Shown: positions 36,790 through 49,502, counted from the stretch's first letter. The stretch: 64,000 nt of DNA from Phylloscopus collybita (GCA_027886175.1 JAJNNQ010000026.1:21916001-21980000); one strand, 5' to 3'. The notes: generated by a model not told the origin, from the sequence alone. Program-made: numbers and translations.

Positions 36790-36856
36790 CTCCCATGGCT
36801 GTGAGGGTCAGAACTAGGTGATCTTTAAGGGCCCTTCCAACCCAAACTCTTCTATG
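36790..36856 (+). mobile_element. CR1 LINE 3' tip, sense orientation
   Basis: About 65 bp matching the CR1 3' terminus on the printed strand (GGTGATCTTTAAGGGCCCTT then CCAACCCAAACTCTTCTATGA). It is head-to-head with the preceding antisense CR1, so two insertions or an inversion are needed. Confidence 0.75.
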
Positions 36857-38062
36857 AATGGTCTGCTGGAGGAGAACAGAGTGGGAAAAATAAAAACCTT
36901 CATGCTAAGCAAGCACACAGCCAAAACACCTGTGTGTTAACAACACACCACAAAGCCAAAGCACAGCACCACAGGGAATGCTGATAAGCAAGCTAACGCC
37001 ATCCCAGGCAGACCCAGTACAGATAAATATATTTACACACCTATAAATGCATAGATAAATTCACACATACATGTATAAACAAAATGTGTATGTGGTACAC
37101 AGCGAGTGCTGCAGGCAGAGGCAGCACAGAAAAGTTTGAGGCAAGTTTTGAGGCTCTGCAACACAAGCAAGAGAGCCATCTTTGCTTTCAGGTCTCATGA
37201 TTGCTGCTGGAGGTGGCAACTCCTCTGGACGTAGTGCCTGCAAGTACTACTGGTCACAGCCTGCAAGCAACAGCCCAGTGAGCCCCAAGTTCTTGCACAT
37301 ACCAGTGGGCACACCAACAGATGAAGACAATGCCTTGGTGTAAGTGGTTCAGTTAGTCAATATGCAATTAATTCCAGCTTTTCTATGTTGGATAAAGACC
37401 AATAGCACGCTAATTAAATTTAAAAGCCATGTCTCTGAAAGGCAGTCAAATAAGTTCAAAAGGCACAGGGAATGCAGGGATAACAGATGAAAAGTGACAC
37501 CAGTTTTCCACTGATTTAATTTTTTTTTGATTTATGCCATCAGATGGAGGGAACTCCACTGAGAATCATGATGAGATCAAGATGATAATTTTTTTCCACT
37601 GTGACTTCAGACAAGTCACTCTTATCAGTAAAATTAAGATGATACTATGCTAGCTGGCAGGTAGCTGTAACATTTTCAGTGTGTGTACAAAGGTACAGTG
37701 CAAGGAGTGTCAGCATCACCCATGGGAAATGTCTTGGGAAGATCAGTGGAACAGGCATCACAGCAATCCTGAAAATGACATTGTGAAGTCTTAGGTTTCA
37801 TTCTAGTAGCACAGCTAATGGAGCTTCTTAATATGTGCTCTGCATTGATATTTTAGAAATTCAATATCCTTAAGATCAGTAATTATAGCAAGACTTTCAA
37901 CAAGAGAATAAAAATCTACAGGACCTCTTTTTCTACAAATTGCTGGATGAGAAGCTTTTGGGGCCCTTCCTGGAGCAGAAGTGTGTTGCTGCTAGAGAGC
38001 TTAGGGTCACAGAGATTTTCCTCTGTGCTTCCTGGTAAATCACACAAGAACCAGCTCCTCTG
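36857..38062. other. Intergenic, no gene recognised
   Basis: AT-rich spacer with scattered dinucleotide-like ACACAT and TATA tracts near 37020-37085. No exon, repeat family or RNA gene could be supported. Confidence 0.6.
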
Positions 38063-38206
38063 CAGTTGCAGGTGGGGAGGAGCAAAAGGAGAAGAATGTA
38101 GTTTTGGGGATTAGAAGGAGAAAGAAAAGGTGCCCAGTTGCAGGTGGGGAGGAGCAAAAGGAGAAGAATGTAGTTTTGGGGATTAGAAGGAGAAAGAAAA
38201 GGTGCC
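38063..38206. repeat. Perfect 72-bp tandem duplication
   Basis: Two identical adjacent copies, 38063-38134 and 38135-38206, each beginning CAGTTGCAGGTGGGGAGG and ending AGAAAAGGTGCC. No differences were seen between copies, so it is recent or gene-converted. The unit is a multiple of three and keeps a minus-strand frame (37933-38241) open, which is probably incidental. Confidence 0.95.
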
Positions 38207-39191
38207 AATGCCAATTCTCTCTCTACAAAAGCAAATTTCAAGTTATAAACCTTGGTGCTTAAGCAGTGCTGGTAAGACTTCCTCCTGGAAAGATTATCAG
38301 CTAAAAGCAGACAGTTTTACAGGGTTAACTAAACACTGTCTGCAGTAGAGATGGAGGAGGTGGAATTTGCAGTTTTGCCAATGCAGAAAGTTGGTTCCCA
38401 TCCCATAACAGTCAGCGAGACTTTTGCTGACACATTCACAGGCTTCGTACACAAATACTTGCAGAGAGAGCAGGAATCTGCAGGTAGGATTTGTCCAGGT
38501 TTTCAGTATGTATGCAGAGCTTGTATAATTGTGCAATTTTGGCTTAGCAATTTAAGGACTTTTTAAAGATGGTTTAGAGACTATGTTAATGTGTGTCTGT
38601 GTCTACATCTCCAATTAGCACAATCTCTGCAGAACATTTGGTGCTGAGGACCTGACAGTCACAACATACATACTTTAGCAGTTATTACTTCAGACTCACT
38701 TTGGTCTGGTCCTAGTGACTGGTCCTTTGCTTGTGGCTCAAGTGCATTAGGGACACTGCCAGAGCTCTACTTCAAGCTTAATTTCACACAAAATATTCAC
38801 ATGTTCAAAGCCTGCTGTACTGTGCAAACCAAAGCACGGCAGGTGAGGGCTATGTAGAGATTCTCTCTGTGAACAGGTGCTTGATCCTAAATTAAAAAGC
38901 CACACACCTTAACATTCCACTTCCCCCTGCCCCAATATTCACAGTCATGTTAGTCTGCTGGAGTATTTCCTGGGGAAAAAATAACCTTTCTAAAAAGCTA
39001 CCAGTGCTAGCTCACATCCATAAATCCCAGCAGGAGATGTCGAACTGCCTGTACACTTTTAGGCTGCAGGCTGAAAGGAAAGAACAATATATTTTCAGTA
39101 TAGCATATTGAGACTTCAAATTCTTTTATTGTTTTCAGCATTTCAGCAGTATTAACCTGTATTTCAGATAGCACTAGAATCCAAAAGTTAC
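38207..39191. other. Intergenic with one weak candidate ORF
   Basis: Holds a + strand frame starting at 38351 (MEEVEFAVLPMQKVGSHP at its start) in a GAGATGG context, with a donor-like CAG|GTAGGA at 38483/38484. No family match and no in-phase partner exon was found. Otherwise featureless. Confidence 0.35.
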
Positions 39192-39274
39192 GAAGGGAAG
39201 GGAAGGGAAGGGAAGGGAAGGGAAGGGAAGGGAAGGGAAGGGAAGGGAAGGGAAGGGAAGGGAAGGGAAGGGAA
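39192..39274 (+). repeat. (AAGGG)n pentanucleotide microsatellite
   Basis: An uninterrupted run of about 16-17 GAAGG/AAGGG units over about 83 bp on the printed strand. All-purine on one strand, so prone to triplex or G-quadruplex structure and to length polymorphism. Confidence 0.97.
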
Positions 39275-41760
39275 TTACTTATTTTCCAAAGAAAAACATA
39301 CTTTCAGGGAAGGTTTGTAATCTGCAGTAGACGACAAAAATTACTTAATTTTTTTTGTAACCTACCGAAGACTTTAGGTTGCACAACACTGTTTTATAAC
39401 CAAAGCAGTTGGATTTCTCTTCTAGAACTAGTATCAAGTTTTAAACTGTTCAGGAATGGAGGCCTGGTATCTGAAAGACAGATAAACTCTTCCCCCTGGC
39501 GGCGTTTCTAAGCCATTGACAGACAGTCAGTAAAAAGATTACTACTGGTTTGTGATAGGAGGAATTCCCGGATTAGTTTGCAGAGTTACTAAAAAACAAC
39601 ACACACGGTTATTTTTAAATCTCTGTAAAGTTTGACACCCTAGTGCTTTATTCACGGGAAAACATATCAGCTATTTGATGAATTTGCTACCACATTAGAC
39701 TGGCTATCACATCTAGGAAGTTGTCCCTTTGTCCAGCTATAAACGGAAGATGGGATTTACTTGCTAGGTTGCTCAAGTCAGAGCACTTAGCCTCATTTTG
39801 CTAGTGTGAGGACAAAGTTGCAGCTGGGTGCTCTTACACCACTGATCTGCAGAAGAAACAACCCAGAAGCATCTACATGATTCAGCAGTCCAGTTCAGCC
39901 CAGTTCAGCCTGAATCACATTAGGTGAATGGAGGGCTTGTACTGCAGAAGATAACAACTGACAGGATGCCAAAAGGCACTGCTTTCTGAAGCTTCATCCA
40001 TTGCTTTGTGCCCAGTGGAACTGAGCTGGGCTGAGCAAGATTCTGTCTGAGTTCCATTAACACAGCCACAGTCACCAAGGGATTCTGTAATCATTAACCC
40101 TCCAGTCATTCCCACTCATGGCTCGTCTGAAAGAGACCTTCCAGCTCTGTTAGCCTCTCTCTGCACTCAGGCTTCCTCTGACTGGATGCCCTGCTGGTAA
40201 ATGAGCACCAGCCCCTTAACCTGAAGGTCTTCTGCTGCCTTAAATATTCCAAGGCACCAGTTAAAATTCTTCTAAGATGGTACACCTAAGTGCAGGTCAC
40301 AGCTGACAGTGCAGGGTACAAGCAGAAGCTGAGTCCCTTTCCTTATTTCTGATGTTAAAACATAAACTGTGTGATGCAGATTCTTTGTTTTCTACTTTTC
40401 AGCATCCTGAAACTACCTTGCACCTTGATGCAGAAACCAAAGTCCACTTGATTACTCTTCATTGTTTCAAAGGAGCAGTGCAAGGAAAGCCTGTTTTCAC
40501 ACAGGAATCGAAGGCCTGTCTCTTTCAAGAGGAAAATACATTCCATCTATCTGGCTTTATTTCCAAAGTGTCACTGAGAAGTGTCACAGTCAGAAATCCA
40601 TTTTGAGAAGACAGACAAGTCATGCCACCCTTTTTTAGCTTGTCTATTAGTTCACAATAAAACTGACTTTCAAAGCTGAGAATGTTTTGGTGCAATGATT
40701 TTTATCCTTTCTTCCTCCTCAAATCTGTATATCAATAAATGAAAACGCTGTGCTTGTGCTGCCTTGCTTGAAGAACAAAGTTATTATGCTGGCCAGCAGT
40801 GCTGACCAGCTCAGCTTTAATGACATAGCCACACAAGAGCATGCAGTGCTATTCTAAGCTTCCATGACTCTCCTGAAAAGCTATACAAGTGGTAGGTATG
40901 TAACCACTGCAGACTCATTGAGGCACAGTGCAGACTAATGGTTCACATTCAAAGGAATCCTAGTCAACATTTATAGCAATCATTCAACACAGAGTTTAGG
41001 GTCTGATCATCCGTTTTGGAATATGATAAAGGAATGTTAGACTGTTCTTCTATTCACATCTCCCAGCTCAAACATTTTTCTGCATTAAAGAAGAGATGTC
41101 TGAGTATGCTAATGCTGTGTCTCCCCCTAATTCCCACTGTATCAGATTTTCACTGCAATATGAGGCTACCTGGAAGGGACCTTAGACTTAATCATTGGAC
41201 AGGGGACTCAGATTAGGGAAGAAAACAGTTATCCCCAGGATGAAACTGTTACCAAGGCAACAAGATTTTGCTGGACAAAGAAGTCCAATTTGTCTTTGAA
41301 CTCCGAAATAGAAGATAAATCACAGATAACATGGCACAAAAAGTTTACTTTTCATTTGAGTATTTCTGCAAAAACCCCCTCCAGAAACATAGAAACCCAG
41401 TTAATAAATGCACTATTGTTAGGCTGGATACCTTAGCAGGCACAATAGATGCACTATATTTGCCAGGTTACAGAAAAGGGTGCAGAGCCCAATTATTTGT
41501 CCTTCAAAACTTGAGAGCTCTGGCAGTCACAGTGCAGAGGGAGTGGAGAGATTCCAGACATACCATCAGTGCTTCAACTGGAAACTCCTGCAAAAGTTGC
41601 ATTATTCAGCTGTATTCAGATGAATCACTACTTAAGGCTCCCAAACAATATTAACATTATATTACCATTTCAGTTAAAGGCATTTATAAAAGTAATCAAG
41701 AGAATTTTGCATTAATCATCTCTCTAAAAAAATCTGCTCAAAGCTAAACCCAGGACTTAT
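39275..41760. other. Intergenic, no gene recognised
   Basis: AT-rich. A + strand frame at 40352-40606 is preceded by a good acceptor (CTACTTTTCAG ending 40401) and followed by AATAAA signals near 40657 and 40735, which looks like a terminal exon. It cannot be joined in phase to the upstream candidate at 38351 and has no family match. Confidence 0.4.
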
Positions 41761-41768
41761 CATAGACT

Positions 41769-42830
41769 CAGAATCACAGAATCACAGAATCACAGAATTA
41801 CTATGTGCACTTCAAGATTATCGAGTCCAACCCAGCCCTAACACTTCAACTAAATCATAGCACTGAGTGCCACATCCAGTCTTTTTTAAACACATCCAGA
41901 GATGGTGAATCCACCACCTCCCCAGGTGGACCATTCCAATACTTTATCACTCTTTTGGTAATTTTTTTTTCCTACTATCCAGCCTGTATTTCCCTTGGCA
42001 CAGCTTAGGACTGTGTCCTCTTGTTCTGTCAGTTGCTGCCTGGAGAAAGAGACCAACCCCCACCTGACTACAACCACCTTTCAGGGAGCTGTAGAGAGTG
42101 AAAAGGTCACCTCTGAGTCTCCTTTTCTCCAGGCTAAACAACCCCAGCTCCCTCAGCCATTCCTCACAGGGTTTGTGTTCCAAGCCCCTCACCAGCCTCG
42201 TTGCCTCCTCTGGACGCGCTCAAGTGTCTCAAGGTCCTTCCTGAACTGAGGGGCCAGAGCTGGACACAGCACTCAAGGTGTGGCCTCACCAGTGCCCAGT
42301 ACAGGGGGAGAATGACCTCCCTGCTCCTGCTGGCCACACCATTCCTGATCCAGGCCAGGATGGCATTGGCCTTCTTGGCCACCAGGGCACACTGCTGGCT
42401 CATGTTCAGCTGCTGTCACCAGTACCCCCAGGTCCCTTTCTGCCAGGGCACTGTGCAGCCACACCATCCCCAGCCTAGAGCACTGCAGGGGTTGTTGTGG
42501 CCAAAGTGCAGGACTTGGCACTTGGATTTATTAAACTTCATCTTATTGGATTCTACCATCCAACCAAATATTCCAGGTCTCTCTGCAGAGAGACCTATCT
42601 TCCACACTCTCCCAGCTTAGTGTCGTCTGCAAATTTACTAATGAAAGACTCAATACCCTCATCCATGTCATAAATAAAAATATTGAACAGAGCTGGCCCC
42701 AGCACAGACCCCTGAGGGACACCACTTCTGACTGGCCACCAGCTGGATGCAGCACCATTCACCACCACTCTCTGGGCTTGGCCATCCAGCCAGTTCCTAA
42801 CCCAGCAAAGAATGCTCCTGTCCAAGCTGT
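41769..42830 (-). mobile_element. CR1 LINE fragment, second copy of the 1494-2475 subfamily
   Basis: Antisense to the printed strand. The 3' tail is visible as repeated AATCACAG units at 41769-41796; the 3' UTR and ORF2 C-terminal segments follow. The complement again encodes [13 protein letters not shown]. It extends about 95 bp further 5' than the other copy, to about 42830. Frames are broken, so it is inactive. Confidence 0.93.
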
Positions 42831-45303
42831 GACTCGATCTATATCAAGTAGTTGCCATACATTCTGGCTGAGTTATGTTTCAAAAGAGCAGTAGTTTGGC
42901 CAGAGTCTGGCTATTTCATGAGTTACATAGACAGTACTGGGGCCAGAAAATAATTCAGAAACATTAAGGTTTTTTTAGGTAACCACCTCCCTGTACAATG
43001 TTCATATTGTGATGAGTCTGACGAGGAGTCATTTCAACCTACAGAATATCCCACCAGTATGCAAAAGTAAAACAAACAAACAAACAAAAATCCCTGGTGC
43101 TGTAATTTTCACTTGAGCTCAACAATTTTAAGAAGCAAGTGCTGCACAGCACCCTGCACAGATGGGATTCATCAGGAGATGCAGGACTGAGGACTTTCTT
43201 CTCAGTTTAGGCTACAGGAACTTATTCCAAAGTTATGGAACTACAGTTATCCAATAAATAGATGAAGGAGCGAATCTTACAGCAAATATCCTGCTGTGTC
43301 TAACTCCATTAGAGCAAGAAGAAAAAGTGCACTAATAATGGGAATGTGGTTATTCCACAGTTTGTAAGTTAACTTCTCATTCTTCTTACTTTTATCCAGC
43401 TACAGGCTTCTCACTGATTTACAAGGATGCTCTTAATTCATCTGTCAGAAAGGAAGGGAATGATCAGTGAATCAGACAGGGAGGGCAAGAGCATTATTAT
43501 CCACAGTACACCAGAGCCCTCCCTGCAGTATTTCCCCCATGTCAGGAAATGAGTTGAGAACCAAAGAGATACCCTTGTAGTTACGTGCAGATTTCAACTA
43601 TTCTCCAAATTTCTGATTTTTTTTTGCCCAAAAGCAGTTCTATTCCCAATACAGCCTCTCTCCCTTAAAGCAGCTATTAAGGCTTAAGGCCCTGTCAATT
43701 TGTGCTGAATACTTGGCAGGAAAACTCTTTAGAGAGATGTGCCTGTTTGTAGCGATCTTCAAAAGCAGCACTAAGGACTTTAAAAAAAAGGCGGTATTTT
43801 AACATCATGGGATGTCTAATAACCTTTAGAAAACCAGAAGTATTGCTGAAATAACACCTCTTTCTTACCTTTTAGTTTAGAAATGAATTTTAAGACTTTT
43901 CTTCAAATATTCAGCACTGGCCATCTGTGATTGTTTTTTTCAATCTGGCATGTCAGCTAATCTTGATAATAGAAATGGAAAACAATATTTGGATAGAAAA
44001 TAACTTGAGGAGGTAAGAAACTAATTTGTGAAATTAGAGGTACGTGAAACATGTGATATAGAAGGAACTGTTCAACTATAGCAATAAAATCTGAATGAAA
44101 GGATTTAGTGATGGTCATAAGATCCACCTTGCTGACAGAAGAGTGTAGCAGTGTGGCAGGATGGTGAAATGCTGCTACCTTCTCCAAGTGTCTCCTTCAG
44201 AAGCCACTCAGAGTAGGCCACAGGAACAATCATTTCCAGTCCATGCACACACACACCACAGATAGCTCAGCGAGGGAAAGACAGGAAGAGCCTTCTGTAT
44301 GATGAATTCCAGCGAAGATTTATCACATTCACCATGCTGAAGGGAATCAGGGACAAAAGACAAAGACCATGCAGTGCTCAGTGGTTAAGTAAGGGGTCAG
44401 CAGCCAATGACCTGAAGGCACTGGGGCAATACAAAAGGCAGGGCAAAGGGCAGAAACCTAAAGAGGGTAAACAATTGGGGTGGGTAGGGTCAACTGCCCA
44501 AAAGCAGGGAAGCAATCTAAGGTAGATTGGCAATAGTTCTGCAGGGCACCACACGGGAAGTCTTTTCTTTCAGGCTAAGCAGGGTAAACTCTATGGTAGA
44601 TTCTTCCAGGGCAAAGCCCTGGAGGTTTCCCTGAGGGGTTCAAGGGTTTCCACAGAAGAGCAGAAGTCCTATTCTTTGGCAAGCACAAATGTTTGAGAAG
44701 CACAAGCTGGGCTCGATTTGAATCAAAGGCAACTCTTGAAAAAAATTTTGAAAGCCCTTTGCTAGGACAGTTTACCATGCTGATTTTCTCTCCAGCTCCT
44801 TCCCATGACTGAAGTGAGACTGAGTTTTCTCCAAGCCTCTATCAAAGTGCATGCTGGAGGCCATGCAGACCTGCAGGCTGACTCCAGTGCACAACCACAG
44901 CATCAAGTCAGGAGCGCTTTGGCAAGAGAATATCTATCCTTCACAGTTTTAAAGGACTTAGAAATGTGTCTGCTGGCAGATCATTTTCAGCACAGTAAAT
45001 CTTAATGGCAGATTAAAAGAGTTTTCAATGTTAATTAATGTAGAACACACATGCTCTCATGTGCTGCAGCAAGACATTGCTTTACTGAGAAATATAATAA
45101 GAAGCAACAGCTTCCAAAAAGCACTAGTTCTGGGCAAGTCTTTCGAGTTGGTCCCTTGCAACATCTAGGATTATTTGGGAAAAGCAGAAAGAAAATCTCT
45201 ATATTCACACTGAATCATTGCTGCCAAAGCTTTGCCAGTTGTTTCCTCTGGCTTTTCCTCAGTAACAGCTCTGTGTGGAGATACAAGGATGTAAAACACA
45301 TGA
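42831..45303. other. Intergenic, no gene recognised
   Basis: AT-rich spacer. A short AAAC run lies at about 43072-43090. Several chance frames under 80 codons were seen; none has splice context or family similarity. Confidence 0.6.
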
Positions 45304-45308
45304 CCATC

Positions 45309-46045
45309 TGTCTTGGGTTATGGAACCAAAAATGTGTACTCTATTTCATTTGTTGAAAGCAGCTGGGGAGATGTTTTTTCTTTATCTCTTGTTATTCTGG
45401 GGGGAGGGGTGCAGGTGCCTTCTGATAATGGGTCAACTGTTAAAACCAGGTGGGACAGTGTTTCTTACCTCTTTCACCACCTGTCCTCCCTCCAGGGGGA
45501 TATTTTCTGTGAATGGGCCATTAAGGCTCACCAAGCCATCATCCATAAGCCATCATCCCATTGTGAGATGCTCCACCCAGTGGGGGGAGCCAACCATTCC
45601 TACCTAAATAAAAACTGAGATGTAGGAACACAAAGTACCTGGCTCTGCCGGATTCCTGGAGGAAGACTGGACCCTTCTCACCGTCACTGCACCCTTTTCT
45701 CTCAGGATCATCTCTGCTCTAACAGAACCACATCTGCCACTCCAGGAGGACTTACTTTTGGGCTGCCAACCAACAGGGTGTCAGGTTGTAGCTCTGACTC
45801 TGTCAGGGTTTTCTAGGACTGTTGTTTGTTTGCTTGTTTGTTTTGGTTTGTTGTTGTTTTTTTTTCCTACTACATTTATATTGTTAATATTCCTAGTAAA
45901 GAACTGTTATCCCTATTCCCAAATCTTTGCCTGAAAGCCCTTAATTGCAAAATTATCATTTGGAGGGGGTGAGGGGTTTACATTCTCCATTCCAAGGGAG
46001 ACTCCAGCTTTCCCTGGCAGATACCTGTCTTTCCAAACCAAGACG
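45309..46045 (+). mobile_element. Solo LTR of an avian endogenous retrovirus
   Basis: A 737-bp element opening TGTCTTGGGTTATGG and closing CAAACCAAGACG, flanked by a perfect 5-bp target duplication CCATC (45304-45308 and 46046-46050). The inverted termini (TGTCTTGG / CCAAGAC-) identify the ends; the final CA has mutated to CG. AATAAA at 45607-45612 lies mid-element. No retroviral internal genes remain. The + sense is inferred from the termini and the poly(A)-like signal. The 5-bp duplication suggests an ERVL-type integrase. Confidence 0.88.
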
Positions 46046-46050
46046 CCATC

Positions 46051-49006
46051 AGTCATGAGCATGCCCTGCTCCCTTGAAGTGCCAGAGGTAGCCATCATTT
46101 CAAGAGTCACCAGCCAATGCTACAACTACCTCATCCTGAAGACCACATTTTTACACAACCCTGTTTTTTTGTAAACATTAAGTCTCATGTTAATCAGAAT
46201 TTCTTCTAGAGATATCTGTAAGGATACCTGGCAGGAAGACTTTTAGTAAGTTGCACACATATGTGCACATATGGATGGATACCTGCACATGAGGGAAGCA
46301 GCATGTTAATAGCTTTCTTGGTCTGATGCATCAACCAAGAGCAGAAAGCTGTAAGAAATATCTTTTAGCCCGAAGCAGACTCCCAGGATTCCTAGTTGGC
46401 ATTTGCATGTCTTTTAACCAGATAGCTGCTTATAGTTGGCTGCATTAGAAACAGAAACTTCATACACCTGACTTGGGCCTCTACTGATAGCAGCCTTTCT
46501 TATATCTTTGCAGAATTCACTCACTGGTGGGCAAATCACCTGCCCTGATTTCTGCTCCTGTTTTTGCCTTTCAGACTCTGTGTCTTATCTTGTAGTTCAA
46601 ATCTTCAGACCCAGGCAAAGCAACAAGGGACTCCTCCTCCCCCAGACGTAGCCCAAGAGAAGGTGTGGCCAGTATTTGGCCTCTCATGAGAAGTGTCCTC
46701 GCTGCCTTCTAGGGGGAAATCAGGAGGGAAGTGAATCTGTCATTTTCATACCTGCTGGAACAAAACAGTTCTTTTTATGGCTTTTATTCACTTTTCAGAA
46801 TTCTTGGCTTTTGCAAGCCTTGTGACTCCTGAAACTCCTTAAATCCTGCTTGATATGGATTCCACAGTAGTGCAAGTTGTGGGCATTCCACATGTGAGAC
46901 AAAAGGTATTACAGATAATCCACCACAATCTGAAAATTTGAATTTGATTTTTATCTCTACTGCAGAATATTTGGCTTTGCTTTAGAAGAAAATTTATTTT
47001 GTTGTCAGGTGATCTTTTAGGCTAGAACAAACATATTTAAATACAATATTTGTGTACAAAAAAAGGCCATCATAATGGTTTCTATTAAAATCTGATTTTC
47101 TTTGACTAGATGAACCCCTGCGCTGTTCCATTTGAAAACAAACAATTATTTGAAAACAAGAATTATTTTACTGAAACAAATTTTGAAACAGCTAACCATA
47201 ATGTATAATGGTCTTTCAACAAAGTTTCTTTATACTATTCTTCATGGTTAGTTCTATCTTAATACATGTGCAACATCATGTTATTTCAGTCTTAAGCTCT
47301 CCAATAATGAATAAAAGATATTTCTTCTCAGAAACAACTAAGGTGGGTCATCTCGGTAGTCATCTGGGTATGTTCACTTTTATAGCACAGACAAGGAAGT
47401 TCTTGTTTTACTTTTAATCTGTGACTTTAATCAATTTTCTATGGGCTTTGTGTTTAGCCTGGTTTTGTTAATCTGTTTGAACTTCATGTAATTCTCTCTG
47501 TTTGTGTGTCACCATATTGCCAATGTTTAAGCACTAGTGACCTTGAAGTGCTGCTCCTAATTCAATTTCATGTCATTGCTCTACTCTTAGGTAAGTATAG
47601 TTCCTTCAAATAAGTCTTCCCATTTTCAACTTAATCTGCTTGTAAAATTCTTGGTTCATAGAGTTTGAAGGACTGAATAATTTGTGTTGATAAAAGACAC
47701 GTCATATTAGCCATCTTTAAGCTTGCTGAGAACTTCTAACTGACAATTTTCACAACCTGTTTTCAAAGTTCAGTTGGGATAGAATTAACTTTAAATGTAA
47801 GCACCCTATAGGATGAGATTTAAAAGACAGCACATTAAGTATTGATATGAGTGTCTTTCATAAACACAGAATTCAGGATTGAGCTTTGATCCACACCATC
47901 AAAGCAGTAACTTAGAGATTTAGAGAAATGGACCTTTGGAGAAAAGTAAGGATTTTCATGCCAGTTCCAAGCCTGGTGGCTCCACTTGTTAGAGCTGTTT
48001 ATTTCAGAAGACCTTCAAGCTTTTCAGCCAGCTCTGAAAATTACATCCTCTTTTACATCATCCTGAAGAACATCCTCTTCCTCCTAAAGTTAGAGTTTTT
48101 GAAGGAAGGCCACACTGATATTAAAAGCTTATTTCTCAGCTTTGTAGATTACCCTTAATGCACAAACTGCTCTCAAAAGTACCTGCGAAATTCTGGAAGG
48201 ATGTTTTGATGAAAGACAACTGATCGTTTCTTTGACCACTTGCCTACACTGGAGGTTTCACAGCATTGTAGATAATGGACATCTAGACGGGCAAATAAAT
48301 ATAGAATATCACAAGGAAGAATATAAGTTTACAGCCTGCCAAGATCTGTATCCTCTCTATATAAGACTTCTTCTAGAACTGTCTGGAAAATACCCATAAT
48401 GCAAACCTTCCCCCAAAAGCTTGAGTTAATGACTCTACATCAGTGGGTATATCTGGCAGTAAATCTGTTTATGTCCCAATCAAGTAGAACCTGCCCAAGT
48501 CACACCTTAAAACATGTGCAGCAGATCAAACAGTTACACAATACCTGACTGGAATGCTATTGTACTTAGGGCTTGCATGAAATAACGTCTTGCTTTGTTC
48601 CTGCATTGCTCCCCCTACTTTTAATGAAGACAGATATTCCTAGCACACACATGGGTGAGGCAGTACCGTCATTGGACTACTTTGCTGATCAAAAATTTTC
48701 TACCCCAGTGACTCAGAGCAGTCTTTCAATGAGCTGCAGAAGGGACTTCTGATCAGCATGTGAGGAAAAAAGCTGTTTCCATGTCCTATTGAAGACTTGG
48801 GTCTAACTAGAGGCCTGCAGCTGAAGGAAAGATGTTTGCCTCTTATCTGTACTGACAGGCCATGTTTCTACCATTTGAAGTCAAGAAGAGAAGAAGAAAA
48901 TACAACAGGTAAGAAAAATGAGCTATGCATACAGTCTGAGGTCTATGTGTGAGGGGGAAATAAAGCTGAGAGATGACTGTGCATGTGTATATAACATGAA
49001 GCTCCT
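46051..49006. other. Intergenic, no gene recognised
   Basis: AT-rich spacer downstream of the LTR. A short stretch at 47765-47790 resembles the start of the other LTR family (TTGGGATAGAATTAACTTT) but is too short to call. No exon or RNA gene is supported. Confidence 0.55.
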
Positions 49007-49447
49007 GGACCAGGACTAATGGAGGGCAACAAAGTTGTTGAGGGGACTGGAGCATCTCTCTTACAAGGAAAGCCTGAGAGAGCTGTTCAGCCTTTAGATG
49101 ACTGAGAGGGGATCTCAAAATGTCTATCAGTCTCTGAGAGTGCCAGGAGGATTGAAATAAGCTCTTCTCAGTGGTGCTGAGCAATAGGACAAACAGCAAT
49201 GGGCAGAAACTGATGGACAGGAAGTTCTACCTGAATATGAGGACACACTTCTTTACTGTGCAGGTGACCACATACTGGAACAGATTGCCCAGAGAAGTTG
49301 TAGAGTCTCCCTCACTGGAGATATTCAAGAACCACCTGGACACAATCCTGTGCAATGTGCTCTAGGATGATCCTGATGGAGCAGGGAGGTTGGACCAGAT
49401 GGCCCTTTGTGGTCCCTTCCAATCTTACTGATTCTGTGATTCTGTGT
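49007..49447 (+). mobile_element. CR1 LINE fragment, sense orientation
   Basis: Printed strand encodes [20 protein letters not shown] from CR1 ORF2, followed by the 3' UTR (GATCCTGATGGAGC...) and a TGATTCTGTGATTCTGTG tail near 49429-49447. 5'-truncated, no intact frame. Confidence 0.92.
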
Positions 49448-49502
49448 GACTCTGTAATTCACTGAAGAAGCTAGTCTGCCATTTTTTATACCTTTCTCAT
49501 CT

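Noticed and set aside
37933..38241. Minus-strand ORF with a duplicated leucine-rich segment
   Set aside because: The duplication in the peptide is the 72-bp DNA tandem repeat; no signal of coding selection.
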